From Saccharospirillum alexandrii (GTDB lineage: Bacteria > Pseudomonadota > Gammaproteobacteria > Pseudomonadales > Natronospirillaceae), in assembly GCF_004000275.1 (NCBI RefSeq), contig NZ_RCIP01000003.1:248001-312000 (forward strand): DNA of 64,000 nucleotides, given 5' to 3'. Below the pieces are notes generated by a model that saw nothing but the letters and a program-made list of their open reading frames with translations, was not told where the DNA came from and did no database searches. Positions 56,004 through 64,000 of the stretch are shown here, piece after piece; the first letter of the stretch is position 1; the number at the start of each line of letters is the position of its first letter. A program made the position numbers and the translations under genes.

Positions 56004-56859
56004 AGCGTATCTCTTGTGCAACGGATTAATGGTTCAACCCCTGGGTACTCCCGAAACCTGATATTGGATGCTGAAAGGGGTTGAAAAAGCACGCTCTACT
56101 ACGTTGCAAACTGTACAAAGAACGATCGTCTGCAGCGGTAGGCCAATCATTGGTAGGTCTGACTAGGTAGCTTTGGATGCGCTATCAAGCAGGACAGCCG
56201 TTCACGGTTCAACACAGCAACTGAACGTTTACTGTACCGAAGAACGTCCGGTTGAGCACCACGACACGGGTCGACTGGATCGCCGCAATGCCTGGGTCGA
56301 CCGAATCATCCCGGTCCATTACCACCGATTAAAACAATGGTCGCTTAAAGTTGACATAAAAAATGGGTCCGTTTCGAATCATAATTCTAAACATCGCCCT
56401 TAGGCGCTCATGCTGCGCACCAGGCGGTTTTGCGACGGGCTTACTGAGTGCTGCCATTACATACTGAAAACCAATATGTGCGTTAAAAATTTGGAATCAC
56501 GTCACAAATGCACTAGGGTACGCGGCCTCGACGCTGAAGAGGTTTACCGTTTGCGAGCTGCCACGAACTCGAAAATCAGAAGCACACTGCCGATCACTGC
56601 CACCGCAGGCGTGATTGCTGGAGCGCTCTGTACTCTGTCTTTGGCACCCTTACGCTCCCTCAGCTTCCAACTGCAATCGGCCACTGGCCACCCCTCTCTC
56701 TTTCCGCTCAGCATGCGGCACCCTACCGCCATCACCAACGCGGGTATTCGCGACGGTCGCAGCATCGCCCGATTCCTGGCGCCGCCGGTGAGCGGTTACT
56801 GAGCAACAGCGTTACTCAAACGCTGAGTCTAATTTTTCTGCAACACTGGAGTACTCTGT
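56004..56859. other. Long intergenic region before the betaine transporter
   Basis: 856 bp with no gene I can support. Two plus-strand frames (56173-56403 and 56410-56802) lack ribosome sites and family resemblance. The composition is irregular. The region near the right end has an imperfect inverted repeat AGCGTT/AACGCT (about 56808-56824). A betaine-operon promoter must lie here. Confidence 0.45.
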
Positions 56860-57825
56860 ATGCGTAAAACAACCCTGGTAATGGCGGCGAGCGCGCTGTC
56901 AATGTCATCTGCGGCATTTGCCGATTGTGGCGAAGTGTCGATTACTGAAATGGGCTGGGCTTCCAACGAGGTCGTTACCGGTGTCGCGACATTCCTGATG
57001 GAAAATGGATACGGATGTGACGTCACTGTTGTTCCTTCCGACACAGTCCCCGCCGTAACGTCGGTCGCGGAAAACGGCGAACCCGACATTGTCACCGAGT
57101 TGTGGCTGAACTCGACCGGTGAAGTCTACAACCGCCTGGAAGAGGAAGGCCGTATCCAGCGCCTTGGGCGAGTGCTGGAACCCGGCGGCGTGGAAGGCTG
57201 GTGGATCCCCACTTATCTGGCCGAAGAACACCCTGAACTGACCACCATTGAGGGGGTCATGAACAACCCGGAACTCGTCGGTGGCATGTTCAATAACTGC
57301 CCGGACGGCTGGGGTTGCCGGGTAGTAAGTGACAACCTGGTGCGCGCACTGGACCTGGAAAGCAGTGGTATCGAGGTGTTCAACCACGGTTCTGGGCAAA
57401 CTCTGGCCTCGTCCATGGCCTCAGCCGTAGAAGACGGTGAACCTTGGTTCGGCTACTACTGGGGCCCAACTGTACCGCTCGGTAAATACGACATGACCCG
57501 TGTCGATCTGGGTGAGATTGATGAGGACATTCATGCCCGAAACCAGAACCAGAATGCAGACAACCCGGGCGTATCAGACTTCCCGGCTGCGCCTATCCTG
57601 ACCGCCATCACGACAGACTTTCAGGAGCGCGAACCTGAGGTGGCCGACATGCTTAGCCACCTGAGCTTCGAGACCAGTGTGATGAGCTCCATCCTCGCCT
57701 GGATGGATGAAAACAATGCTTCTGGTGAGGAAGCCACTGTTTATTATCTGCAAAACTACTCAGACGAATGGTCACAGTGGTTGAATGATGAAGCGCGGTC
57801 CAATCTGGCTAACCTGATCAACTAA
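56860..57825 (+). CDS. proX: Glycine betaine/proline ABC transporter substrate-binding protein
   Basis: Periplasmic binding protein of the OpuAC/ProX family, 321 residues, with a signal peptide (about 1-21, ending AAFA). Family segments include MGWASNEVVTGVATFLMENG and the aromatic binding-pocket stretch GGVEGWWIPTYLAEEHP. A GGAG site precedes the ATG. A clear terminator follows, so it can be expressed more strongly than proW and proV. It likely supports osmoprotectant uptake, as expected of a saline-water organism. Confidence 0.9.
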   Translation: MRKTTLVMAASALSMSSAAFADCGEVSITEMGWASNEVVTGVATFLMENGYGCDVTVVPSDTVPAVTSVAENGEPDIVTELWLNSTGEVYNRLEEEGRIQRLGRVLEPGGVEGWWIPTYLAEEHPELTTIEGVMNNPELVGGMFNNCPDGWGCRVVSDNLVRALDLESSGIEVFNHGSGQTLASSMASAVEDGEPWFGYYWGPTVPLGKYDMTRVDLGEIDEDIHARNQNQNADNPGVSDFPAAPILTAITTDFQEREPEVADMLSHLSFETSVMSSILAWMDENNASGEEATVYYLQNYSDEWSQWLNDEARSNLANLIN

Positions 57826-57852
57826 CCGTTCGGTTACCCGCCCTATCTGTAT

Positions 57853-57877
57853 GGGGCGACCAGGCGTCGCCCCTTTT
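57853..57877 (+). terminator. Rho-independent terminator between proX and proW
   Basis: GGGGCGAC (57853-57860), loop CAGGC, GTCGCCCC (57866-57873), then TTTT (57874-57877). A perfect 8-bp GC-rich stem with a U-run, 28 bp after the proX stop. It should make proW and proV expression lower than proX, unless partial read-through is used. Confidence 0.8.
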
Positions 57878-57983
57878 CTGATCAATGGCAAGCGGGGCTG
57901 ACTGAAAACCTATAGCAGGCTAAATGCCTTTTCGGTTTTCAGACAGGTCTGCCTGCCAGACACTTAACGGATCGATCAACACT

Positions 57984-59021
57984 ATGGCAGTATACGACTC
58001 TGTATTTTCCAGTTTGGGCCTGAAAGACTGGTGTGACAGCAACGGGCAAGACGGCCCCATGTCCATGGCCGATTTGATGAATCAGAACACGGGCGCAGAA
58101 GACGGCGCACCTGTCTCCGCCTGGGACTTTCCATTCCCCTCGATGGACGCACTCAACGACGCTTGTGGATCCTTTCCACAGTCCAGAGATTTGACTAAGG
58201 GACTCGAAGAAGGCTTTCTGGGCGCGAAAGATTCTATGAGCATTGTGCTCGACCCGTTGACGCAACCGCTGAGTTGGATGCTCGACGGAACGCTTTACGC
58301 GATGCTGTCCACACCCTGGTGGATCGTCATTCCATTACTCTTGTTTGTGGTGAAACTGGTCACTCAGTCCTGGAAACTGGTCGCCTTTGTTGGTGTCTGC
58401 CTGGGCGGCCTGGCGTTTATTGATCACTACGAATACGCAATGCAAACCTTGTCGATTATCTTTGTGTGCGCCTTCATTTGCGTGATACTTGGGGTGCCCA
58501 TTGGCATCGCCATGTCCCGAAGTGACACCATGCAACGCTTAACCGTCCCAGTGCTCGACATGCTGCAGACACTACCGCCCTTTGTGTACCTGATACCGCT
58601 GATCTTTCTGTTCAGCGTGACCGAATCCAAGCTCTATGGGATCGCGATTATCTTGTATGCCATCGTCCCGGTCATTCGCTTGACCAACCTCGGCATACGA
58701 CTGGTCGACAAAGACATCATCGAGGCGGCTAATGCGTTTGGCATGACAGACCGGCAAAAGCTCTACAAAGTGCAAGTTCCACTGGCACTGCCCAACATCA
58801 TGGCCGGCGTGAACCAAACCATTATGATGAGCCTGGCCATGGTGGTGATCGCCTCACTGGTCAGCGCCCCCGGACTCGGTGTGCTTGTGTTGCGTGGTAT
58901 TCGTAACCTGGAGCTGGGCGTCGGTCTCGTGGCGGGTCTTGGCATTGTTGTGCTTGCGGTCATTCTCGACCGGGTCACCAAAGCATCGCTGGCACGCATC
59001 GACTCATCGAGAAAGGACTGA
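57984..59021 (+). CDS. proW: Glycine betaine/proline ABC transporter permease
   Basis: Inner-membrane permease of 345 residues. A polar N-terminal region of about 100 residues, as in ProW, is followed by six to seven helices. The conserved loop LQTLPPFVYLIPLIFLF and the ATPase-docking segment EAANAFGMTDRQKLYKVQVP are typical of the family. The ATG at 57984 gives MAVYDSVFSS; the frame opens at 57924. proV follows 10 bp later. Confidence 0.92.
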   Translation: MAVYDSVFSSLGLKDWCDSNGQDGPMSMADLMNQNTGAEDGAPVSAWDFPFPSMDALNDACGSFPQSRDLTKGLEEGFLGAKDSMSIVLDPLTQPLSWMLDGTLYAMLSTPWWIVIPLLLFVVKLVTQSWKLVAFVGVCLGGLAFIDHYEYAMQTLSIIFVCAFICVILGVPIGIAMSRSDTMQRLTVPVLDMLQTLPPFVYLIPLIFLFSVTESKLYGIAIILYAIVPVIRLTNLGIRLVDKDIIEAANAFGMTDRQKLYKVQVPLALPNIMAGVNQTIMMSLAMVVIASLVSAPGLGVLVLRGIRNLELGVGLVAGLGIVVLAVILDRVTKASLARIDSSRKD

Positions 59022-59031
59022 GGGTAAGGGC

Positions 59032-60090
59032 ATGAGTGATAATCCAATCAGAATTTCGATTCGGGAACTGTACAAAATATTCGGTGACGACCCACAGAAA
59101 GCGCTGGAACATGTGAAAGCGGGGATGAGTAAGTCGGAGCTTTTGGAAGAGCACGGTCATGTACTCGGATTGCAAGACATCAACGTCGATATGCGCGAAG
59201 GTGAGATAACCGTCATCATGGGACTTTCGGGGTCCGGGAAGTCGACCCTGATCAGGCACCTCAACCGGTTGATTGAGCCTACTGCTGGTCGCATCGATGT
59301 CGATGGTGAGGATGTGCTTCATTACAACGACCAGCAACTGCGTGAATTGCGTCGCCAGCACATGACCATGGTCTTCCAGAATTTTGCGCTGTTACCGCAC
59401 TGGACTGTTCTTGACAACGCCGGCATGGCACTCGCCACCCGCGGCTTCGATCGCGACGATTACGAGGAAGAGGCAACGAAGTGGCTGGCTCGGGTAGGGC
59501 TGGAAGGCAATGAAAACCAGTACCCGCATGAGTTATCCGGCGGCATGCAACAGCGCGTGGGTATCGCCCGTGCTCTGACCTCTAATGCACCCATCATGCT
59601 GATGGACGAGGCCTTTTCCGCGCTTGACCCGCTGATCCGGACCGACATGCAAGATTTGCTTATTGAGCTGCAGCGCGAATTGAAGAAAACCATCGTGTTC
59701 ATTACCCACGACCTGGACGAAGCGCTGAAACTTGCTGATCATCTGGTGATTCTGAAAGAAGGCTACGTTGTGCAGCAAGGTGAACCCCAGGAAATTCTGA
59801 TGCAACCGAACGACCCGTACATTATGGATTTCATCAGCGACATCAACCGGGCTCGCGTGCTTCGTGTTCGTTCGGTCATGGACACCACGCAAACCACGCC
59901 CGCTGACTGCGCCGGGGAGGTAGACGCTGACGACAACCTTGAATCGGTCATCGCACGGTCGGAGGGTGACACCTCTTTCACCTATCGGGTTATGCAGGAT
60001 GGCGAGCCAGTAGGCATGCTCAGCATGAAACGTCTGGTACGCGCCCTGGTTCCTACCGATGCCAGCCAGGAGCGCAGCAACGCTCAGTAA
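59032..60090 (+). CDS. proV: Glycine betaine/proline ABC transporter ATPase
   Basis: ATPase subunit, 352 residues. Walker A is GLSGSGKSTLIRHL, the signature is LSGGMQQRVGIARAL, and Walker B is IMLMDEAFSALDP. The N-terminus carries the ProV-specific EHGHVLGLQDINVDMREGE region. The C-terminal CBS region is short (about 50 residues), less than the two CBS units of E. coli ProV. An ATG preceded by GGGTAAGGG lies 10 bp after proW. Confidence 0.92.
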   Translation: MSDNPIRISIRELYKIFGDDPQKALEHVKAGMSKSELLEEHGHVLGLQDINVDMREGEITVIMGLSGSGKSTLIRHLNRLIEPTAGRIDVDGEDVLHYNDQQLRELRRQHMTMVFQNFALLPHWTVLDNAGMALATRGFDRDDYEEEATKWLARVGLEGNENQYPHELSGGMQQRVGIARALTSNAPIMLMDEAFSALDPLIRTDMQDLLIELQRELKKTIVFITHDLDEALKLADHLVILKEGYVVQQGEPQEILMQPNDPYIMDFISDINRARVLRVRSVMDTTQTTPADCAGEVDADDNLESVIARSEGDTSFTYRVMQDGEPVGMLSMKRLVRALVPTDASQERSNAQ

Positions 60091-60179
60091 CCCCTGCATG
60101 TAGGCCTTGCACCCGTGATGACACACGGCCGCTTGCGCCTACCTCTACTGACACCACAACGATGAGTGACCCCGACGGC

Positions 60180-60668
60180 TTACCCGGCCACCGGATCCGA
60201 GCCGGCATCCCCTGGTCTTAACTGCAGCTGCACCCCGAGCAAAAAATTACGCAGCACCTGATCTTTGCATTCCCGGTAATTTGAGCTTTCTGGATTTCGG
60301 AAGAAAGCGCTGAGTTCATGCTGACTCAGATCGAGATCGACCAGCTGTAGAATGCCCAAAATGTCATCAGCTTTCAGGTTCAATGCAATTCGGAGCTTTT
60401 GGAATATCTTATTATTGTTGATCCGGCTTTCTGGTTCTGGCTGCTGGCCATCACGTTTTCCACGTTTGAAATTGATGAAACCGTTAAGGAATACAGCCAA
60501 CTCTCTGTCCGTCAGTTTTAGAAACTCATTGTCTTCTTCTTTTTTTAGCCAGCTAACCACCTGATCTTGAGTTACCTCGCAGTCGGCCAGGGCGAAAATA
60601 CTGACCATCGTTCGATCGTTCAGATCGAAGGTATAACGGATACGTCGCAAAACATCATTATTAGTCAC
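60180..60668 (-). CDS. DUF1456 family protein
   Basis: Protein of 162 residues with two tandem DUF1456 repeats of about 70 residues (the first starts NNDVLRRIRYTFDLND, the second NNKIFQKLRIALNLKADDI). Helical, likely nucleic-acid- or protein-binding, but no function is established. It starts at a GTG (60668) with AGGAA upstream. It stands alone, convergent with the proV gene. Confidence 0.88.
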   Translation of the reverse strand: MTNNDVLRRIRYTFDLNDRTMVSIFALADCEVTQDQVVSWLKKEEDNEFLKLTDRELAVFLNGFINFKRGKRDGQQPEPESRINNNKIFQKLRIALNLKADDILGILQLVDLDLSQHELSAFFRNPESSNYRECKDQVLRNFLLGVQLQLRPGDAGSDPVAG

Positions 60669-60801
60669 AATACAGTTCCTGGATCCTGGTCACGAAAGCA
60701 TGAGGTTGCTGATGAGGCTGGCATACTACCATAACCCTGCGTCATAGCCTCTGCTCAAAGCGGTTTTCTGGCACCGGGATCATGCTTGGCGTTCCACTGA
60801 G

Positions 60802-62757
60802 TTATGGCCAATACGACTTTAAAAGATTGAACAGGCCATCATCCAGAACTTCGTAGGTGAAAGTCGTTACTGCCTCAGTGTCCGGAATAGTATCTGCGTT
60901 GGTGTCTTCTTTTGCGTGCCTCATTAAGAGATTACCGCTGTCACCATAAGTAAAGGTTACTTCATAAACGCCGTCTACAATGCCACTTCCGTCTGAGTCA
61001 CGCTCCGTTCGTTCTTCAATCATAAGTCCGTCTTCATCATACCGGTACGAGCTGCTTTCAGTAAGGTATGGACCAGGATCACCAGCTTTACTTTCTTTGT
61101 ACAGATACGTCAAACGATTGTTTCCGTCGTCATAGGTATACGTGCGTTCTATCTTGAAAACACGACCTCCGGTACCATCAAAGTCCCGTATTTGAACGTG
61201 AGATAGCTGATTGTCTCTGGAGTCATAAGTAAAAACGTTCTCGTCACTGTAGTCCACCACGCCATCGACACCAATATCAGCTTCAAAGTACTCCGATAAA
61301 AGATTACCTCTATCGTCATAACTATAAACGTAGCTTTCCCTGACGCTTGGTTGCCCGTCAGCATCGTCGTCATAATCTACTGTGTTACTTAGAACCTCGT
61401 CATGGTCACTGTACGTAATGGTGGTTGTCTCAATGTTGTCGGGTGATCCGTCGCCATCGAGGTCAATTTCTAATACATCGGATAGTTGGTTGCCGCGTGT
61501 GTCATACGTCATACTCCCCGAATAACTCCGATCTGGCCTTCCGTCGGCATCGGAATCAACCACGTTGGCATAGGTTATTACATGGCCCTCAGCATCGTAG
61601 GTATACTGATCCGACCGTATTGAATCTGGTATTCCATCAGCGTCGATGTCGGTTTCAGTTAGCTCTGACAGACGATTGCCATTGTTATCATGGCTATAGG
61701 TTCTCCTGATCAGGCTCTCCACTAACCCATCAGCATCGTCGTCTTGCTCATGAAGAGTGACTAACTTGTTACCCTGATCATCATAACGGTTTGTAGTGAC
61801 GCTTATAGAATCCAGAACTCCATCCGCACCGACATCCTCTTCGGAGGTTGAAACGAGTCGTTTGCCAGCCGTGTTATAGGTAGACGTCATACGTTTTGTC
61901 AGGTCTGGTGTTCCATTGTCATCAACATCTTTTTGAATAAATGTTGATAACCGGTTTCTGCTTTCGTCGAAAGTGTTGCTGGTTATTTCCTCATCATTTC
62001 CGTCATAATCTAAATCTATGGTCTCAGATGTGATATTACCTTGTACGTCATACTCATAGGTATAGCGTTCATTGACGGGAGTATCTACACCATGACTTAT
62101 AGAGCGTGTTATCTCGACATTGACTGGAACAGCGATACCAAGTGAATCATATAGACTAACAACCACCTCAACCGGCTCCAGTTTATCAAAGCCCGGGACA
62201 TTGTGCTTTTTAGAAAACTCGTAAAGTGTACCGTAAAAAAACCCGAATGTGCTTTCATCGAAGCTAAGCGAAGTCGACGCTAAGGCGATGTCCCAGTCAT
62301 GCAGGCTGATACCATTGGAGGGTTCATGGTCATTATCAAGCAAGTACAACAAAGCATAGATATTAGTTGCCTGGTCGAACCCGCTGACATCTTTATGGTT
62401 TATGAGCTCGCGACGAATGGCTTTTTCTGAGCTGGGTGGCTCGGCACCCACCAGGTCGAATGGGCTGATATTTTCAGCACCGGGGCCTGTTCCAAGCCGT
62501 ATACCGCCAATAGAAAAAGTAACGGACTCTCCCTGCAAATAGGTAAATTCACCCCTGGCATTGGTATGCCCTGACCGAGAATCCGTTTCGTAGTACAAAC
62601 CAGTGACTGCACCGCCAAGAAAGAGCCCTGTGGCAGGTTCGGAGCCACTGCCACCCGCACCGACGTCGTCACATGCGGCCAAGAGTGTACCCAGAGTAGC
62701 AATCAATACGTTTACCGGTAAAGCAGAGACCTTCTGATTAGTTCCCTTGTCACTCAT
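60802..62757 (-). CDS. Lipoprotein with about 13 YD-like/Asp-rich tandem repeats
   Basis: Lipoprotein of 651 residues, ATG at 62757 with GGGAT upstream. The lipobox LLAAC (about Cys29) is followed by a unique N-domain (about 35-225) and then about 13 repeats of roughly 31 residues (about 225-635). Each repeat has an aromatic strand such as YTYDxxGN, a conserved G-N-x-L-S turn, and an acidic loop such as DxDxDGxxD. Examples are YDTRGNQLSDVLEIDLDGDG and YDDRGNLLSEYFEADIGVDG. The acidic loops resemble calcium-binding loops. Function unknown; a surface or matrix role is likely. Confidence 0.8.
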   Translation of the reverse strand: MSDKGTNQKVSALPVNVLIATLGTLLAACDDVGAGGSGSEPATGLFLGGAVTGLYYETDSRSGHTNARGEFTYLQGESVTFSIGGIRLGTGPGAENISPFDLVGAEPPSSEKAIRRELINHKDVSGFDQATNIYALLYLLDNDHEPSNGISLHDWDIALASTSLSFDESTFGFFYGTLYEFSKKHNVPGFDKLEPVEVVVSLYDSLGIAVPVNVEITRSISHGVDTPVNERYTYEYDVQGNITSETIDLDYDGNDEEITSNTFDESRNRLSTFIQKDVDDNGTPDLTKRMTSTYNTAGKRLVSTSEEDVGADGVLDSISVTTNRYDDQGNKLVTLHEQDDDADGLVESLIRRTYSHDNNGNRLSELTETDIDADGIPDSIRSDQYTYDAEGHVITYANVVDSDADGRPDRSYSGSMTYDTRGNQLSDVLEIDLDGDGSPDNIETTTITYSDHDEVLSNTVDYDDDADGQPSVRESYVYSYDDRGNLLSEYFEADIGVDGVVDYSDENVFTYDSRDNQLSHVQIRDFDGTGGRVFKIERTYTYDDGNNRLTYLYKESKAGDPGPYLTESSSYRYDEDGLMIEERTERDSDGSGIVDGVYEVTFTYGDSGNLLMRHAKEDTNADTIPDTEAVTTFTYEVLDDGLFNLLKSYWP

Positions 62758-63738
62758 CACGATATCCCTAGATATTAACGTTATTCAGCCTTTGGTAACA
62801 GGTCAACTACCCATCCTTTAGCGCCGACCGTTATCGTCCAATATAAACATTGATGAGTGTCTGCTGACAAGCCCCTTACCCTGCTGTAACTAGCCCGGCA
62901 GGGCTTATACGATGTCCAAATCAGGGTCATACGGAATCTGGTTGCCTGATGGCATAAGCGGGTGATGACGATCAGTTGGTTTGTGGACGCCAGCCGGAGA
63001 GACACATACACGAAACAGGACTGAGCTATGGATTGCATAACCGTGATAGCAGACTCGTGGCCTACCCTATTAACACCCAATTATTACAGTGACGTTTCTA
63101 CGAGGCTAGCGGGACACACATCACAAAAATAAGGTTAGGCTATGAACCGAGTAATTCTGATAGCACACCGGCATGTCGACCCTTTTAGTTCCCTCCTTTT
63201 AGCCGGCTAGCCGATACTGCCGCTAAATCTCTACGAACGATGGCTCCAGGCATTCATTCTATATCGTCATGCTCCAGTAGACTGCCAGACCCTAAAGACA
63301 CGCCCACTCTCGCACCGATATGGTGCGCTGTAAAATCCAGCACTCTGGCCTATGTCACTAAGCCAGAGCATCAGCCTTCCTGGTTAATGGGACGTTTACA
63401 GTTTTTAACGAAACAGGTATGTCACACCCCTCGTTAAAAACAACAGTAGTTCTGGAAGCGTAACAATCAATAGTCACGTTCAAACGATTCTACAAACGGT
63501 TGTACCCTACAGTTCCACTCGGAAAGTGAACTGAACCTAGAAAACAGGAAGAGAAAGAGAATCTTGTCTTTGCATCCGTTACATAGGTTTGGTTCGTCTC
63601 TTGCGGTGCCTAGGCTGATCACTGGTGCACATCAGCCCAACGCTGCGGGAAAGAACCATTAGGTGGCATTCGCTAGAACGGCACCGACTCGCGAAAGCGC
63701 CAAACCCTTTGATGCAACATTAGTAGAGAGACATATTC
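62758..63738. other. Long intergenic region
   Basis: About 980 bp between the repeat lipoprotein and the next gene, which read away from each other. Short frames on both strands (62781-63080 minus, 63240-63437 plus) lack ribosome sites and family resemblance. No tRNA, palindromic element or repeat array was recognised. Promoters for both flanking genes are expected. Confidence 0.45.
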
Positions 63739-64000
63739 ATGGATATTCTTAGCGTTATCGCCCTAATCGCCAAATGTGCAGGGCTCTTAATGGTAGTACT
63801 GTTCACGCTCAAACTGACGACCAGAAAGACTCGCATGCATTCAAGCAAGACAGCGCGTCAGCCAATGACCAAAATACCAACACTGAAGCTTACATTCAGA
63901 TCGGCTCGGAACCTGGAGTTTGAGTGGACCGGTGTTGTAGGAGCCTACCAATATCAGTTATTGGAAAAAACAGACGACTACTCAGGTTTCCAGGCGATTG
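63739..64000 (+). CDS. Start of a possible surface protein, partial
   Basis: The frame from the ATG at 63739 (GAGAG 8 nt upstream) is open to the window edge, 87 codons. It has an N-terminal hydrophobic helix (about residues 3-25), a basic stretch (TTRKTRMHSSKTARQ), then FRSARNLEFEWTGVVGAYQY and QLLEKTDDYSGFQ. The last part resembles an Fn3-like unit common in marine FG-GAP-repeat surface proteins, where W-x-x-V-x-G-A-x-x-Y-x-L and S-G-F recur. The family assignment is tentative. Confidence 0.5.
   Translation, partial: MDILSVIALIAKCAGLLMVVLFTLKLTTRKTRMHSSKTARQPMTKIPTLKLTFRSARNLEFEWTGVVGAYQYQLLEKTDDYSGFQAI

Noticed and set aside
56173-56802. Two plus-strand frames of 76 and 130 codons
   Set aside because: No ribosome sites and no family resemblance; composition unlike real genes nearby.
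62781-63080. A 99-codon minus-strand frame and the small frames near it
   Set aside because: No start signal, odd composition, and no recognised domain in an apparently non-coding gap.

Overview
The window reads as a chromosome segment of a heterotrophic, probably marine gammaproteobacterium, moderately GC-rich with one clear AT-rich patch. The left 9.3 kb holds the origin-proximal block mnmG-rsmG-parA-parB-atpI-B-E-F-H-A-G, all on the minus strand. The rest is dominated by polysaccharide-degrading enzymes, sugar and betaine ABC transporters and many lipoproteins. This would suit an Oceanospirillales-type organism (Saccharospirillum/Reinekea-like), but that placement is inference from gene content, not a search result.

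Layout. 1-9.3 kb: ATP synthase operon (atpG cut by the window edge), chromosome partitioning and tRNA/rRNA modification genes. 9.3-9.6 kb: a perfect 21-bp palindromic element. 9.6-15.9 kb: a five-gene amine/amino-acid catabolic cluster (Fe-alcohol dehydrogenase, aldehyde dehydrogenase, glutamine-synthetase-like ligase, DadA-like oxidase, ornithine-cyclodeaminase-like protein). 16.2-19.4 kb: 7TMR-DISM hybrid kinase and an NlpC/P60 lipoprotein, then a second, larger member of the palindrome family. 19.6-26.5 kb: an orphan amino-acid binding protein, a LEA14-like lipoprotein and a mannoside operon (GH2, LacI regulator, AGE-family epimerase). 26.9-37.9 kb: a mixed region with a large lipoprotein, VOC protein, oxidoreductases, transporters, a frameshifted AraC regulator, a GH114 lipoprotein and ExoD.

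38-43 kb: a GH43/ABC sugar uptake operon lacking its ATPase. 43.2-44.8 kb: a BicA-like SulP transporter. 45.2-49 kb: a GH3 lipoprotein with a divergent AraC regulator on unusually AT-rich DNA. 49-55.5 kb: a redox-flavoured stretch. It has a MarR regulator with a C-terminal Cys cluster, a secreted His-rich protein and a CxxC redoxin around two copies of a 15-bp operator-like sequence. A LysR/DsbA-family/MBL-fold group follows, ending in the broken 3' half of an aerolysin-like pore-forming toxin gene. 56.9-60.1 kb: a ProXWV-type betaine transporter with an internal terminator. 60.2-62.8 kb: a DUF1456 protein and a lipoprotein built of about 13 YD/Asp-rich repeats. The window ends in the start of a likely surface protein.

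The most unusual items are the aerolysin-like relic, the modular palindrome pair whose outer stems differ in sequence but keep pairing, the MarR/Cys module with a predicted leaderless promoter, the Asp-rich YD-like repeat lipoprotein, and an MBL-fold protein that has lost the usual metal motif.
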